Shown here piece after piece: positions 53,290-62,363 of a stretch of DNA of 64,000 bases. Origin of the DNA: JAKSCF01 sp028279945 (GTDB lineage: Bacteria; Bacillota; Clostridia; Peptostreptococcales; JAAYPU01); NCBI GenBank assembly GCA_028279945.1, contig JANQMT010000143.1:32668-96667 (forward strand), read 5' to 3'. A program made the position numbers and the translations under genes. Within the stretch, counting starts at the first letter, position 1; every line of letters starts with the position of its first letter. The notes beneath the pieces are model-generated. The model was not told the DNA's origin. It saw only the letters and a program-made list of their open reading frames with translations, and ran no database searches.

Positions 53290-53931
53290 ATGAAGATAGC
53301 AGTTGTGTCTAATGGCGAGATTAATAATTATCCATATATTCAAGAGTGGATGCAAAAATTTGATTATATCATATGTGCTGACGGCGGCATTAAGCATATG
53401 TACAACATGGGGCTTAAACCCAATTTAATTGTTGGAGATTTTGATTCTGCACCTAAAGAAATGCTGGAGCACTTTAAAAGACTCAATGTTGAAATCCGAG
53501 ATTTCCCGCCTGAAAAAGATCTTACAGATACCCATTTAGCCATAGATATGGCTCTTGAAAAAGAAGCAGATACTATTGGTCTTTTCGGAGCTACAGGTAA
53601 TAGGCTGGATCATACCCTTTCTTGTATACATCATCTCTTTTATATAAGGGAAAAGCAGGTTAAGGGAATATTAATAGATGACTATAATGAAATATTCTTA
53701 GCAAACGATACGAAAACAATCTTTAAAGGCAGCAAAGGGGATATCGTATCCTTCATCTCAATAAGCAAAGAGACAGAAGGTATTACACTGGAAGGCTTCA
53801 AGTATCCTTTACACAATAGAGTATTAGAGATAGGCGATTCCTTATGCATCAGCAATGAAATGGAAGGACCGGCTGCAACCTTATATAAAGGCAAAGGCGA
53901 TTTATTAGTCATTAAAAGTAAAGATAAGTAA
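53290..53931 (+). CDS. thiN: thiamine pyrophosphokinase
   Basis: 213 residues. ADGGIKHMYNMGLKPNLIVGDFDS and KDLTDTHLAIDMA are the ATP- and magnesium-binding motifs; GATGNRLDHTL binds thiamine. The ATG at 53290 is preferred to the GTG six bases earlier. Ends rightward transcription; a minus-strand gene converges on it. Confidence 0.93.
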   Translation: MKIAVVSNGEINNYPYIQEWMQKFDYIICADGGIKHMYNMGLKPNLIVGDFDSAPKEMLEHFKRLNVEIRDFPPEKDLTDTHLAIDMALEKEADTIGLFGATGNRLDHTLSCIHHLFYIREKQVKGILIDDYNEIFLANDTKTIFKGSKGDIVSFISISKETEGITLEGFKYPLHNRVLEIGDSLCISNEMEGPAATLYKGKGDLLVIKSKDK

Positions 53932-53943
53932 ATTTTACTTATC
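53923..53943. terminator. palindrome over the convergent ends of thiN and the MoaD-like gene
   Basis: A 10-bp inverted repeat with a single central base covers both stop codons (seven bases apart). Weak bidirectional terminator. Confidence 0.45.
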
Positions 53944-54154
53944 CTCCTCCCAATAAAGGATAAATGCTAATAGAATCACCATCATTTAAATAAGTTTTAG
54001 TAATTTTTTTACTGCTTATTAAATGTCCATTTACTTTAATCAAAACACCTCTTCCGGTCATACAGGTGTTTTCTTCACTTTCTTTGAGTGTTTTCAGATA
54101 TTCATCCAGCTTGATAGGCTCACTGGATACCACAATCCTATTAAAAACTTCCAT
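53939..54154 (-). CDS. MoaD/ThiS-like sulfur-carrier protein of the tungsten enzyme operon
   Basis: About 71 residues with a beta-grasp pattern ending in LLGGG, the glycine tail that is adenylated and thiocarboxylated in MoaD and ThiS. It follows the aldehyde:ferredoxin oxidoreductase gene with a short overlap or contact, so a role in making or inserting the tungstopterin cofactor is likely. Start ATG 54154, with alternatives at 54160 and 54163. Confidence 0.75.
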   Translation of the reverse strand: MEVFNRIVVSSEPIKLDEYLKTLKESEENTCMTGRGVLIKVNGHLISSKKITKTYLNDGDSISIYPLLGGG

Positions 54155-55961
54155 TGACATCACCCAATAAATCTTCTAAACCCAGTTCCTTAATTTTTTC
54201 AGAGGTAGGGAGGCCTTCCCGGCTCCAACCCCGTTCTTCATAATATCGATCCAAAGCTTCCTCAAATGCATCTTTGGGAATAACCACTGCATCTCTGTCG
54301 TAAACGCCTTTTGGTAATTTTAAGCTTTCTTCAAACATCCTAGGTGGTAAAGTATCATCTTTTCTCCCAAACCCTTCTCGGATATTGAATAGCCGAATCA
54401 AATTCCAGATTCTTTCACCTGCCTGAAGATATTCCTCTTCGGTAAGAGGTATTCCTGTTACGGCTTCCCATGCAGCAACAATACTTTCTTGCTTAAAAGG
54501 CATAAAATCACACACCAGCATGGAAAAAGCTGCCGCTCTTTCGTTTTGAACATCCATTACGAATGAGGGTTTATCCTCAAAAGAAAACATTTTCAATCCC
54601 CCAGCCCTTTCGGTATTCACCGTCCAACATCTTTGATGACAAGCCCCTCTATCTGAAGTGGCATATGCTAAGGCCATTCCCCATGAAGTTCGCGGTTCAT
54701 ATCCCGCCATTTCTAAACCTTTAACATGAATTGAAAACTTGTGGCTATCCCTCCCAATCCTTTCAGATGCGCGTTTTACCCCATCAGAAAATATGGCACC
54801 TAAATCTCTCTTATACGCCATATCTTCAAGCAATTTAAGTTGCTGCCGGATATCTCCAAATCCGGGTCCTTCATCAATGAGCCCCTTTTCTTTGCATTCC
54901 ATTGCAAATCCAATGGTTACACCTGCTGACATGGTGTCTATACCTAACTCATTGCATAATAGACATGCCTCAGCCACATTTAAAAAATCAGTTATGCCAT
55001 TATTACTACCCAGTAATGCGATGCTTTCGTATTCCACCTTGACTTCACTTTCATTTTTGGTTTTAATGACTTGACCGCAGGCGATAGGACAGTTAAAACA
55101 GGTTGCATTTCTGCTTTTATAACGATTCATGTTTTCGCAGTATAGGCTTTCTCCATCTTTAATAAACCCATCTTGAAAATTGCGTGTGGGTAAAAACCCT
55201 GCTTCATTCATGGGTCCGATTAGATTCGCACTGCCATAATTTCGTCTTACTTTCATAAAATCATTGGATTGGATCACCTTTTTGGTTGCTTGACTGCTTT
55301 GGTTGATGAGTGCATTGTCCTCATATGTTAGTGGACGGTTTCCTTTTATAGCAACGGCTTTTAAATTTTTTGATCCCATAACAGCGCCTAATCCAGTTCT
55401 CCCGGCGATGCCGGCTCTCTTTTTGTCACTATCCTTATCAATCATGATGGAAGAAATGCGTGAGATATTTTCTCCGGCTGGTCCGATGCAAGCGACTTTT
55501 GCCTTAGAATCCGTTTCTTTTCGAAGTAATTCAACCGTATCTGAAACCTGCTTTCCCCAGATATGCTCACTATCTTTGAATTCAACTTTTTTATCTTCAA
55601 TCCACAGGTATTTTTTAGCGGCACTTTTTCCTGTAATGATAATGCCGTCATACCCTGCTTTTCTGATTTCCGGTCCTAAATGTCCGCCCACATGTGAATC
55701 CGTATAGGTGCTTGTTAATGGGGATTTGCTGACAATTACCATTCTTCCGGAGGTAGGAAATAAACTCCCTGTTAAAGGACCGGTAAGAAATAATAATGGA
55801 TTTTCAGGCGCTAATGCATCTGTTCCTTTTTTAAAATACTTGAATAACAAATAGGCCCCCAACCCTTTTCCGCCTATAAACTTTTTATAAACATCTTTTT
55901 CTAGGCCGATTTCTTTTATTGTTTCCTTTGTTAAATTGATTGCTAACAATTTATTTAACAT
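54141..55961 (-). CDS. tungsten-type aldehyde:ferredoxin oxidoreductase
   Basis: 606 residues, normal for the AOR family. N-terminal pterin-binding domain (GGKGLGAYLLFKYF, GPLTGSLFPTSGR, SHVGGHLGPEIRKAGYDGI), a [4Fe-4S] site from CFNCPIAC plus a distant cysteine (LVCDFMPF), and GYEPRTSWGMAL. It oxidises an aldehyde to the acid and reduces ferredoxin, in the cytoplasm. Divergent from the FAD-dehydrogenase operon and sharing its operator type, so it probably acts on that pathway's aldehyde product. GGGGGG lies 11 bases before the ATG. Confidence 0.92.
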   Translation of the reverse strand: MLNKLLAINLTKETIKEIGLEKDVYKKFIGGKGLGAYLLFKYFKKGTDALAPENPLLFLTGPLTGSLFPTSGRMVIVSKSPLTSTYTDSHVGGHLGPEIRKAGYDGIIITGKSAAKKYLWIEDKKVEFKDSEHIWGKQVSDTVELLRKETDSKAKVACIGPAGENISRISSIMIDKDSDKKRAGIAGRTGLGAVMGSKNLKAVAIKGNRPLTYEDNALINQSSQATKKVIQSNDFMKVRRNYGSANLIGPMNEAGFLPTRNFQDGFIKDGESLYCENMNRYKSRNATCFNCPIACGQVIKTKNESEVKVEYESIALLGSNNGITDFLNVAEACLLCNELGIDTMSAGVTIGFAMECKEKGLIDEGPGFGDIRQQLKLLEDMAYKRDLGAIFSDGVKRASERIGRDSHKFSIHVKGLEMAGYEPRTSWGMALAYATSDRGACHQRCWTVNTERAGGLKMFSFEDKPSFVMDVQNERAAAFSMLVCDFMPFKQESIVAAWEAVTGIPLTEEEYLQAGERIWNLIRLFNIREGFGRKDDTLPPRMFEESLKLPKGVYDRDAVVIPKDAFEEALDRYYEERGWSREGLPTSEKIKELGLEDLLGDVNGSF

Positions 55962-56013
55962 AAATTTAGTACCCCCCGGTTATTATACAGTACAGTATCT
56001 TTAAAACAATACC

Positions 56014-56070
56014 ACTAATCATATGATGAGTAGCAATTTAATTATACATGACACAATAGTTTAAAGTCAA
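56014..56070 (-). promoter_or_regulatory. promoter and operator of the AOR operon
   Basis: On the minus strand TTGACT (56070-56065) and TATAAT (56046-56041) are 18 bases apart. Just downstream, 56015-56030 (CTAATCATATGATGAG) is a near-palindrome almost identical to the site at 56160-56175; a bound repressor would block the start of transcription. Confidence 0.75.
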
Positions 56071-56118
56071 TAGAAACGTTTAGAAAATTGAGAATAATAA
56101 GAATTGTCGGAAAAATTG

Positions 56119-56175
56119 TTGACAAGACGGACAGAGGCGTAGTATCATAAAAATAACAACTCATCACATGATGAG
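56119..56175 (+). promoter_or_regulatory. promoter and operator of the FAD-dehydrogenase operon
   Basis: TTGACA (56119-56124) and TATCAT (56143-56148) are 18 bases apart. The palindrome CTCATCACATGATGAG at 56160-56175 covers the first transcribed bases. Together with the left site this gives mirror-image control of both operons. Confidence 0.75.
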
Positions 56176-56192
56176 CAATGAGGTAAGCAGAT

Positions 56193-57353
56193 ATGAAGAA
56201 ATATGATGTCGTTATTATTGGCGGGGGTGTTATGGGTCTTTCTTGTTCTTATTTTTTACTTAAAAAAGGTAAAAAGGTAGCGCTGATAGAAAAGAATGAG
56301 ATTGGTGCAGGTGCGTCAGGGGCTTGTGATGACATGATACTCCTACAATCAAAAAAACCCGGTAAAACGCTTGAAATGGCAATTGAAAGCTTAGAGATCT
56401 ACAAAAGTTTTTCTCATGAGCTGGGAATGGACATAGGTTTTCATACACGAGGAGGAATGATATTAATTGATAAAGAGAAATATCTTGGCTTAATGGAAGA
56501 CTATGTTGAGAAGCAAAGGCATTTTGGCTTAGATATTGAATTGATAGATAAAAAAGAGGTTAAGAAAAAACATCCATATGTAAAAGAGGGGATTATTGCT
56601 TCTACTCATGGAACAAAAGATTCTCAAGTTGACCCATTACGCCTTATGAAGGCATTGCTGAATAAAAGCCTGGACATGAATATGGATATCTTTAGAAAAA
56701 AACATATCTGTGAAATAAATCGTAAGAGCAGTTGGTGGGAAATCTTATTGGATGATGGAAACCGTATAGAAACTGAAAACATTGTGAATGCAGCCGGGGC
56801 CTGGGCTTCGGAAGTAGGCCGACTGGTTGATGTAGAAATACCAATAACATCACTAAAAGGACAAATTCTTGTAACCGAGCAACTGCCATCTCTGGGGAAG
56901 GAGAATATTTGGAGTTCAGATTACATCATATCCAAGTTAAACCCGGATTTGATTGAGGAAAATTCTATTAACAGAAAATTAGGCATCGGGCTTGCGTTTT
57001 CACAGACAGGGGATGGGAATTACCTAATCGGAAGTACAAGAGAGAAAGGCAGCTTTGATAAAAATACTACATACGAAGCCATCCATATACTAATAAAACA
57101 AATTACTGATTTTTTTCCGATCTTTAAAAATATACATATAATAAGGACCTTTGCAGGGTTTAGACCCTCTTCTCAAGATGGAAGCCCAATCATTTGCGAA
57201 GTTAAAGACAAAGAAGGATTCTTTATCGCTTCAGGTCATGGCGGAGACGGGATTGCGTTGGCGCCCATAACGGGAAAACTAGTGTCACAATTGGTATGCA
57301 GAGAAAAAACTTCAATGGTTATTGATGAGTTAGATATCAGTAGATTTGGATAA
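56193..57353 (+). CDS. FAD-dependent amino/imino-acid dehydrogenase, beta (DAO-type) subunit
   Basis: 386 residues of the glycine/D-amino-acid oxidase fold: VVIIGGGVMGLSCSYFL and EKNEIGAGASGA bind FAD, NAAGAWA closes the fold, and TFAGFRPSSQDGSPII...GHGGDGIALAP is the C-terminal signature. Its closest functional relatives are the catalytic subunits of heteromeric dehydrogenases (D-hydroxyproline or dye-linked proline dehydrogenase, HcnC type), whose other subunits are encoded at 60872 and 61197. It would oxidise a C-N bond and pass electrons on. First gene of the operon. Confidence 0.88.
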   Translation: MKKYDVVIIGGGVMGLSCSYFLLKKGKKVALIEKNEIGAGASGACDDMILLQSKKPGKTLEMAIESLEIYKSFSHELGMDIGFHTRGGMILIDKEKYLGLMEDYVEKQRHFGLDIELIDKKEVKKKHPYVKEGIIASTHGTKDSQVDPLRLMKALLNKSLDMNMDIFRKKHICEINRKSSWWEILLDDGNRIETENIVNAAGAWASEVGRLVDVEIPITSLKGQILVTEQLPSLGKENIWSSDYIISKLNPDLIEENSINRKLGIGLAFSQTGDGNYLIGSTREKGSFDKNTTYEAIHILIKQITDFFPIFKNIHIIRTFAGFRPSSQDGSPIICEVKDKEGFFIASGHGGDGIALAPITGKLVSQLVCREKTSMVIDELDISRFG

Positions 57354-57415
57354 AAAGGAGGGAAGCATATACGGATCCAAATCTTCAATATAATTTAAAA
57401 AAGGTGGGGGTTGTT

Positions 57416-58852
57416 TTGACATTAGGGACTACTTTATGGATTATCACAATCATAATGTGTGGCGTTTTTCTTTTTATATCTTTAAAATTTAGAAATGAAG
57501 CAGGTCAGAGTTTTACAAACTATGCAATTGGCGGGAAGTCATTCCCCATTTATCTTATCTTTTTTACACAATTTGCAACCATCATGGGCGTAGGTAATTT
57601 TGTAGGGCATGCCGGGAAAGGATATACGATCGGATTACCATGGATGGCATTTATATTAGGTGAACAAGGATCAAAAATAATATTTGCATTATTTATTGCC
57701 GGATTTGCAGGAAAGTTTACCTATAATACTTTTCCTGAACTGTTGGATGATTTAATCACAAAGGACAAAGTAACGAGAGCATTGGCTGGCGTGTTAGCTG
57801 CAATGATTATGATCGCTTGGGTAGGTGGACAAGGCAAAGCATTAGGTGGTATATTTAATGTTATAACAGGCGTCAATCCTATTCCTATCATCATTTTCTT
57901 CTCAGCCGTATTTATATTATATACCACACTGGGCGGTATTTATTCGGTAGCTTGGACCGACTTACTACAGGGAATATTAGTGGTTATTTTCGGAATCGTA
58001 TTTTATGTATACGCCTTTAAACCGGTAGATTTTTCAGTTGCAGAAATAGGGTTGAGATTGGAAGCCCTTGGAAAAACCGAAATGTGGTCTATGGCAGGAA
58101 CAGACACTTTGGGATTAATCACCAAATTTGTCACCGGATGTATCGGTATATTAGTGGCTCAAATCTATTGGCAAAGATGTTTTGCCTCTAAAGATGCTAA
58201 AACCGCAAAGAATGGATTATTATACAGCGGCATAATAGCCATACTGGCAGTTATGCTGACGGCTCTCGTGGGCATGATTATTTATACAATGAATCAAGAT
58301 TTAAGCCCGGACGCCGCAATGCCTTGGTTTATGATGAACTATGTACCCGTTGGGGTGGCGGCAATGATATTTGCATTGGTTTTGGCAGCAGGGATGTCCT
58401 CGGCGGACTCTAACCTAAATTCAGCTTCAGTTTTAGTTGTTAACGATCTGATCAGACCTTTCAGAGCGGATTCAACCGATGCTGATTTAGTAAGATATGC
58501 TAAGATTTTTACGGTTATAATAGGAATATTTGCAGCTTTTGCAGCCATCTATGCAAGCTCAATATTAAGCCTATTTTCCAAAGCGTATCAAATGGCCGGA
58601 GGCGGGTTGGTACCTTTACTGATTGTGGGGCTGCTATGGAAAGAAAGACCAAGCGAAGCACATGAAAAAGGTAAGAAAAACAGCAAAGTAACGCCATGGG
58701 GGGCAAGAGTAGGCATAGTTGTTGGAGCTATTCTTACTCAAATAACAGCCTTGGGTAATTATAGAGTCCTAATCGCTTTAGGAATATCAGCAATATTAAT
58801 TCTAGTAATTTCAATCATGACAGGACAAAAACAATCAGAAGTAGAGAAATAA
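57416..58852 (+). CDS. sodium:solute symporter (SSS family)
   Basis: About 478 residues with 12-13 membrane helices. The SSS-family signature LAAGMSSADSNLNSASVLVVNDL is clear. Start is the TTG at 57416, five bases after GGTGGGGG. Relatives carry proline, pantothenate, sialic acid and other solutes; its operon position suggests it imports the substrate of the FAD dehydrogenase. Confidence 0.9.
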   Translation: MTLGTTLWIITIIMCGVFLFISLKFRNEAGQSFTNYAIGGKSFPIYLIFFTQFATIMGVGNFVGHAGKGYTIGLPWMAFILGEQGSKIIFALFIAGFAGKFTYNTFPELLDDLITKDKVTRALAGVLAAMIMIAWVGGQGKALGGIFNVITGVNPIPIIIFFSAVFILYTTLGGIYSVAWTDLLQGILVVIFGIVFYVYAFKPVDFSVAEIGLRLEALGKTEMWSMAGTDTLGLITKFVTGCIGILVAQIYWQRCFASKDAKTAKNGLLYSGIIAILAVMLTALVGMIIYTMNQDLSPDAAMPWFMMNYVPVGVAAMIFALVLAAGMSSADSNLNSASVLVVNDLIRPFRADSTDADLVRYAKIFTVIIGIFAAFAAIYASSILSLFSKAYQMAGGGLVPLLIVGLLWKERPSEAHEKGKKNSKVTPWGARVGIVVGAILTQITALGNYRVLIALGISAILILVISIMTGQKQSEVEK

Positions 58853-58951
58853 GTATTATTAATTTATCTAGGGTTTATTGCTAGAAATGATTCCATGAGA
58901 TAGCTCTTTGAATAATACATATGATTAAGAAAGGTTAATAGGGTGATTTTG

Positions 58952-59710
58952 ATGCAACAAATCCTAGATAAATATGAAATAGCAGTTTTGAAGATTATAT
59001 TATGTTCCAACAAACCATTGGGTTCGTGGATCATCGAAAATAAACTAAAAGAGGAAAACATAGATATTAGTACGGCAACGGTTGGCAGAGTATTGGCTAA
59101 GTTGGAAAATAATCATTATCTGAAAAAAGAAAAAAACAAAGGCAGAGTCATTACTAAAGAAGGCAAAGAGGCTATAAAAAAAGCTGAAACCATTAATAAA
59201 ATTAATGTTCATAAAGAAAAAATGGACGAAATCATAACCAGTCAATTGCTTGAAAATTTTTCTATGGTCATTCAAGCCAGAAAAGCCATCGAAAGGGAAA
59301 CCGTTGTGCTGGCCACTCGATATATTACAGAAGACGAGTTAAATCATCTGGAAGAAGTCATGCAATTACAAGAAGAAAAATCTAAAAGAAGTGAGAGCAT
59401 TGCCGATGAAGACATAGAATTTCATCGGACCATCGCAAAAGCTTCAAGAAATGTTGTCTTAGAGTCAATGTATAATATTATCGCTACACTTAAGCAGCAA
59501 TCAAGCCTTTTTGAAGACCTAAGATTACAAGTTAACTCACCGTACAGTAAATATCATAAAATGATTTTTAATGCCATTAAGGAAGGCGACGAAATAGGGG
59601 CCAAAGAACTAATGGAAGAACATTTGGATAATTTAATGAAAGATGTCTTGGCTTACTGGAGTAAGTATGAAAGCAGTTTACACAAGCATGATGAATTAGG
59701 AAGTGAATAA
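58952..59710 (+). CDS. FCD-domain transcriptional regulator with a non-standard winged helix
   Basis: About 252 residues. The N-terminal 80 residues form a winged helix closer to the HTH_12/NrpR type than to normal GntR; the C-terminal half is an all-helical FCD ligand domain (EDIEFHRTIAKASRNVVLESMYNII, YSKYHKMIFNAIKEGD) with the usual Asp and His metal ligands. Probable regulator of the two divergent promoters. Start ATG 58952; a GTG at 58943 is the alternative. A half-like site, ACATATGATTA, occurs just upstream near 58917. Confidence 0.83.
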   Translation: MQQILDKYEIAVLKIILCSNKPLGSWIIENKLKEENIDISTATVGRVLAKLENNHYLKKEKNKGRVITKEGKEAIKKAETINKINVHKEKMDEIITSQLLENFSMVIQARKAIERETVVLATRYITEDELNHLEEVMQLQEEKSKRSESIADEDIEFHRTIAKASRNVVLESMYNIIATLKQQSSLFEDLRLQVNSPYSKYHKMIFNAIKEGDEIGAKELMEEHLDNLMKDVLAYWSKYESSLHKHDELGSE

Positions 59711-59714
59711 TATA

Positions 59715-59966
59715 ATGAATAAAATCATTTGTAGGTGCGAAGAAGTCACAGAAGAAGAGATTGTTCAAGCTATTAAAAGTGGGGCCAATTCTGTGGATGA
59801 GATAAAAAAATTTACAAGAGCCAGTATGGGTCTGTGCCAAGGAAGAACGTGCAGAAAGGCGGTTGAAAAAATATTGGCGAGAGAAACAGGAAGAAAATTA
59901 GAAGATATCGGGGTTTCAAGCTATAGAAAACCGGTTCGTCCCATAAAGCTTAATGTGATGAAATAA
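59715..59966 (+). CDS. BFD-like [2Fe-2S] protein
   Basis: 83 residues. ICRCEEVTEEEI and GLCQGRTC give the four cysteines of the bacterioferritin-associated-ferredoxin-type [2Fe-2S] fold, a domain often fused to or encoded beside multisubunit amino-acid dehydrogenases. ATG 59715 overlaps the region of the regulator stop by only four bases of spacing. Expected to be an electron-transfer subunit of the complex. Confidence 0.86.
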   Translation: MNKIICRCEEVTEEEIVQAIKSGANSVDEIKKFTRASMGLCQGRTCRKAVEKILARETGRKLEDIGVSSYRKPVRPIKLNVMK

Positions 59967-59988
59967 ATGGATGGAGGTTAGAAGTTCG

Positions 59989-60879
59989 ATGATTAAATGG
60001 GGGAGAATAATTACAGCTATGGTTACGCCTTTCGATGACCAACTCAATATAAATTACGATAAAGCAGCAGAATTTGCAAAAAAATTAGAAAACGAAGGGA
60101 GTGACGCAATTCTAGTCAATGGGACCACAGGAGAGTCCCCAACTCTAAAAAGCGATGAAGTAGGACCGTTATTAAAAACCGTGAAAGAAAACATAACAAT
60201 ACCTGTAATTGCAGGTGTTGGCACCAACTGTACTCAGAAAACCATTGATAATATAAACAACATACGACCTTACAATGTAGATGGTTTGCTGGTCATTGTC
60301 CCGTACTATAACAAACCCAATCAAGATTCCATATATGCACATTTCTCTGAAGTTGCCAAGAATACTGATCTACCCATAATGATGTATAATGTTCCGGGTA
60401 GAACGGGGGCCAATATGCTGCCCGACACCGTATCCAAACTATCTAAGATCGAAAATATTGTTGCGGTGAAAGAAGCCAGTGGTGATATAGCACAACTAAC
60501 AAGAATCATCCAATCCACACCCCATGACTTCCTGGCATATACAGGCGACGATATTTTAACACTGCCCAGTCTATCCGTTGGGGCCTATGGTGTTGTCAGT
60601 GTTGCGACGAATATTGCCGGGACCAAAGTGAAAAAAATGATCCATGAATTTTTAGATGGCAACTATGATGAAGCGATGCGTCTTAACTTGGCGTTAACTC
60701 AACTTTATGACGGTCTTTTTGCGACGACAAATCCAGTTGCGGTTAAAAGTGCATTGAATCTAATTGGTGAGGATGTAGGCGGGTGCAGATTACCATTGAC
60801 AGATGCATCCGAAGAAATAAAAGTATTGCTAAAAAAATGTCTGTCAGAATTAAATCAGAAAGGGTTAACCTATGCATAG
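59989..60879 (+). CDS. DapA-family lyase/synthase
   Basis: 296 residues, TIM barrel. The Schiff-base lysine lies in VAVKEASGD, the tyrosine in VPYYNKPNQ, and NGTTGES and YNVPGRTG are the canonical DHDPS motifs. It could be a genuine 4-hydroxy-tetrahydrodipicolinate synthase. In this operon a catabolic member is equally likely, for example the deaminase that turns pyrroline-4-hydroxy-2-carboxylate into 2-oxoglutarate semialdehyde. Sequence alone does not separate these. GGAGG precedes the ATG at 59989. Confidence 0.85.
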   Translation: MIKWGRIITAMVTPFDDQLNINYDKAAEFAKKLENEGSDAILVNGTTGESPTLKSDEVGPLLKTVKENITIPVIAGVGTNCTQKTIDNINNIRPYNVDGLLVIVPYYNKPNQDSIYAHFSEVAKNTDLPIMMYNVPGRTGANMLPDTVSKLSKIENIVAVKEASGDIAQLTRIIQSTPHDFLAYTGDDILTLPSLSVGAYGVVSVATNIAGTKVKKMIHEFLDGNYDEAMRLNLALTQLYDGLFATTNPVAVKSALNLIGEDVGGCRLPLTDASEEIKVLLKKCLSELNQKGLTYA

Positions 60880-61204
60880 AATTGAAGAGCACCCTATTTT
60901 AGGAGATGAGGACAAAGCAAAAAAGAAAGTAACCATTCAAGTTGATGGCCAACCAATGAAAGTCTATGAAGGTGAAATGATTGCATCGGCATTGATAGCC
61001 AATGGCGTTCATACCTTCAGATATACCAAGAAATTGAAACAACCAAGAGGTCTATATTGTGGTATCGGACGATGTACAGACTGCGTCATGATTGTTAACG
61101 GCATACCCAATGTAAGAACCTGCATCACACCGGTTGAGGATGGGATGACTGTAAGAACCCAGAAGGGTCTGGGCCATTGGGAAAGAAGTGATAACAGTGA
61201 ATAA
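60872..61204 (+). CDS. [2Fe-2S] gamma subunit of the FAD dehydrogenase (HcnA-like)
   Basis: 110 residues with the plant-type [2Fe-2S] arrangement CGIGRCTDC plus a later cysteine in VRTC. Such short subunits pair with a DAO-type and a pyridine-nucleotide-type flavoprotein in HCN synthase and D-hydroxyproline dehydrogenase. Overlaps the DapA-family gene by eight bases. Confidence 0.88.
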   Translation: MHRIEEHPILGDEDKAKKKVTIQVDGQPMKVYEGEMIASALIANGVHTFRYTKKLKQPRGLYCGIGRCTDCVMIVNGIPNVRTCITPVEDGMTVRTQKGLGHWERSDNSE

Positions 61205-62363
61205 ATATCAAGTCGTAATTATCGGTGCAGGTCCTGCAGGGTTGTCGGCTGCTATAGAGTGTGCAAAAACCGGTATAAAAGTATTGGTTATAGATGAAAA
61301 TAGCAAGCCCGGAGGACAACTGTTTAAACAGATTCATAAATTCTTTGGGTCCAGAGAACATAAAGCCGGTGTTCGAGGGTTGAATATTGGATATGAGTTA
61401 CTACAGGAAACTGAAAAGCTGGGAATAGAAGTATGGTTGGATTCAGAAGTATGCAGTATAGATCCCGACAAATCAATTTGGGTGGTAAAAAATAAGGAAA
61501 AATCAGAATATATAATGGCCGACAGAATTATCATTGCAACCGGAGCCACAGAAAATTCAGTTCAATTTGAAAATTGGACACTGCCCGGCGTCATGGGAGC
61601 AGGTGCCGCACAAACTATGATCAACTGCCACAGAGTGCTTCCGGGAAAAAAAATCCTCATGATTGGTTCCGGAAATGTTGGTGTCATTGTATCTTATCAA
61701 CTCCTTCAAGCCGGCGCTGAGGTGGCAGGCATTATTGAAGCTTCACCAAGACTTGGAGGCTATGGTGTTCACACAGCAAAAGTAAGAAGAGCAGGCGTCC
61801 CTTTCTATACCGGATATACAGTCAAACAAGCTTTTGGAGAAATCCAGGTAGAAGCTGCTGAGATTGTTGGACTGGATTCAAATTGGAACTTTATTGAAGG
61901 CAGTGAAAAGAGGATAGAGGTGGATACCATTTGTATAGCGGTTGGTCTAACGCCGCTGATAGAACTGGTATGGCTGGCCGGATGCAGGTTTACCTATTTG
62001 AACCAATTAGGCGGGCATATACCCCTTCATAATCAATTCATGGAAACCACTGCAAAAGGGATATATATTGCCGGTGATGTATCCGGAATTGAAGAAGCCA
62101 GTACGGCTATGGAAGAGGGAAAATTAGCAGGTATCGGTGCGGCTTATTCACTGGGCTTTTATAACAAAGAATGTGCTGAAGAATTGGTGAATGATGCGTG
62201 GAGAAGGCTGGATTTATTGAGATGCGGCCAGTTCGGAGAAAATAGAAAGATTTCAAAGAATGAAATTTTAAATAAGAGGGAGGAAATGCAAAATGAAGGA
62301 ATCGTTAAAAGTAACAGGAGCACCAACGATAAAAGAATTGAATTGCTCCCCAGCATTTCCTAA
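61197..62363 (+). CDS. FAD/NAD-binding alpha subunit of the FAD dehydrogenase (HcnB-like)
   Basis: About 388 residues. Two Rossmann folds: VVIIGAGPAGLSAAIE at the start and ILMIGSGNVGVIVSYQL near residue 150; IIATGATEN and GIYIAGDVSG complete the pattern. Homologues form the alpha subunit of heteromeric amino-acid dehydrogenases. GTG start at 61197 (alternative 61188). Its C-terminal codons overlap the next gene by 71 bases, unusually long for this operon. Confidence 0.88.
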   Translation: MNKYQVVIIGAGPAGLSAAIECAKTGIKVLVIDENSKPGGQLFKQIHKFFGSREHKAGVRGLNIGYELLQETEKLGIEVWLDSEVCSIDPDKSIWVVKNKEKSEYIMADRIIIATGATENSVQFENWTLPGVMGAGAAQTMINCHRVLPGKKILMIGSGNVGVIVSYQLLQAGAEVAGIIEASPRLGGYGVHTAKVRRAGVPFYTGYTVKQAFGEIQVEAAEIVGLDSNWNFIEGSEKRIEVDTICIAVGLTPLIELVWLAGCRFTYLNQLGGHIPLHNQFMETTAKGIYIAGDVSGIEEASTAMEEGKLAGIGAAYSLGFYNKECAEELVNDAWRRLDLLRCGQFGENRKISKNEILNKREEMQNEGIVKSNRSTNDKRIELLPSIS

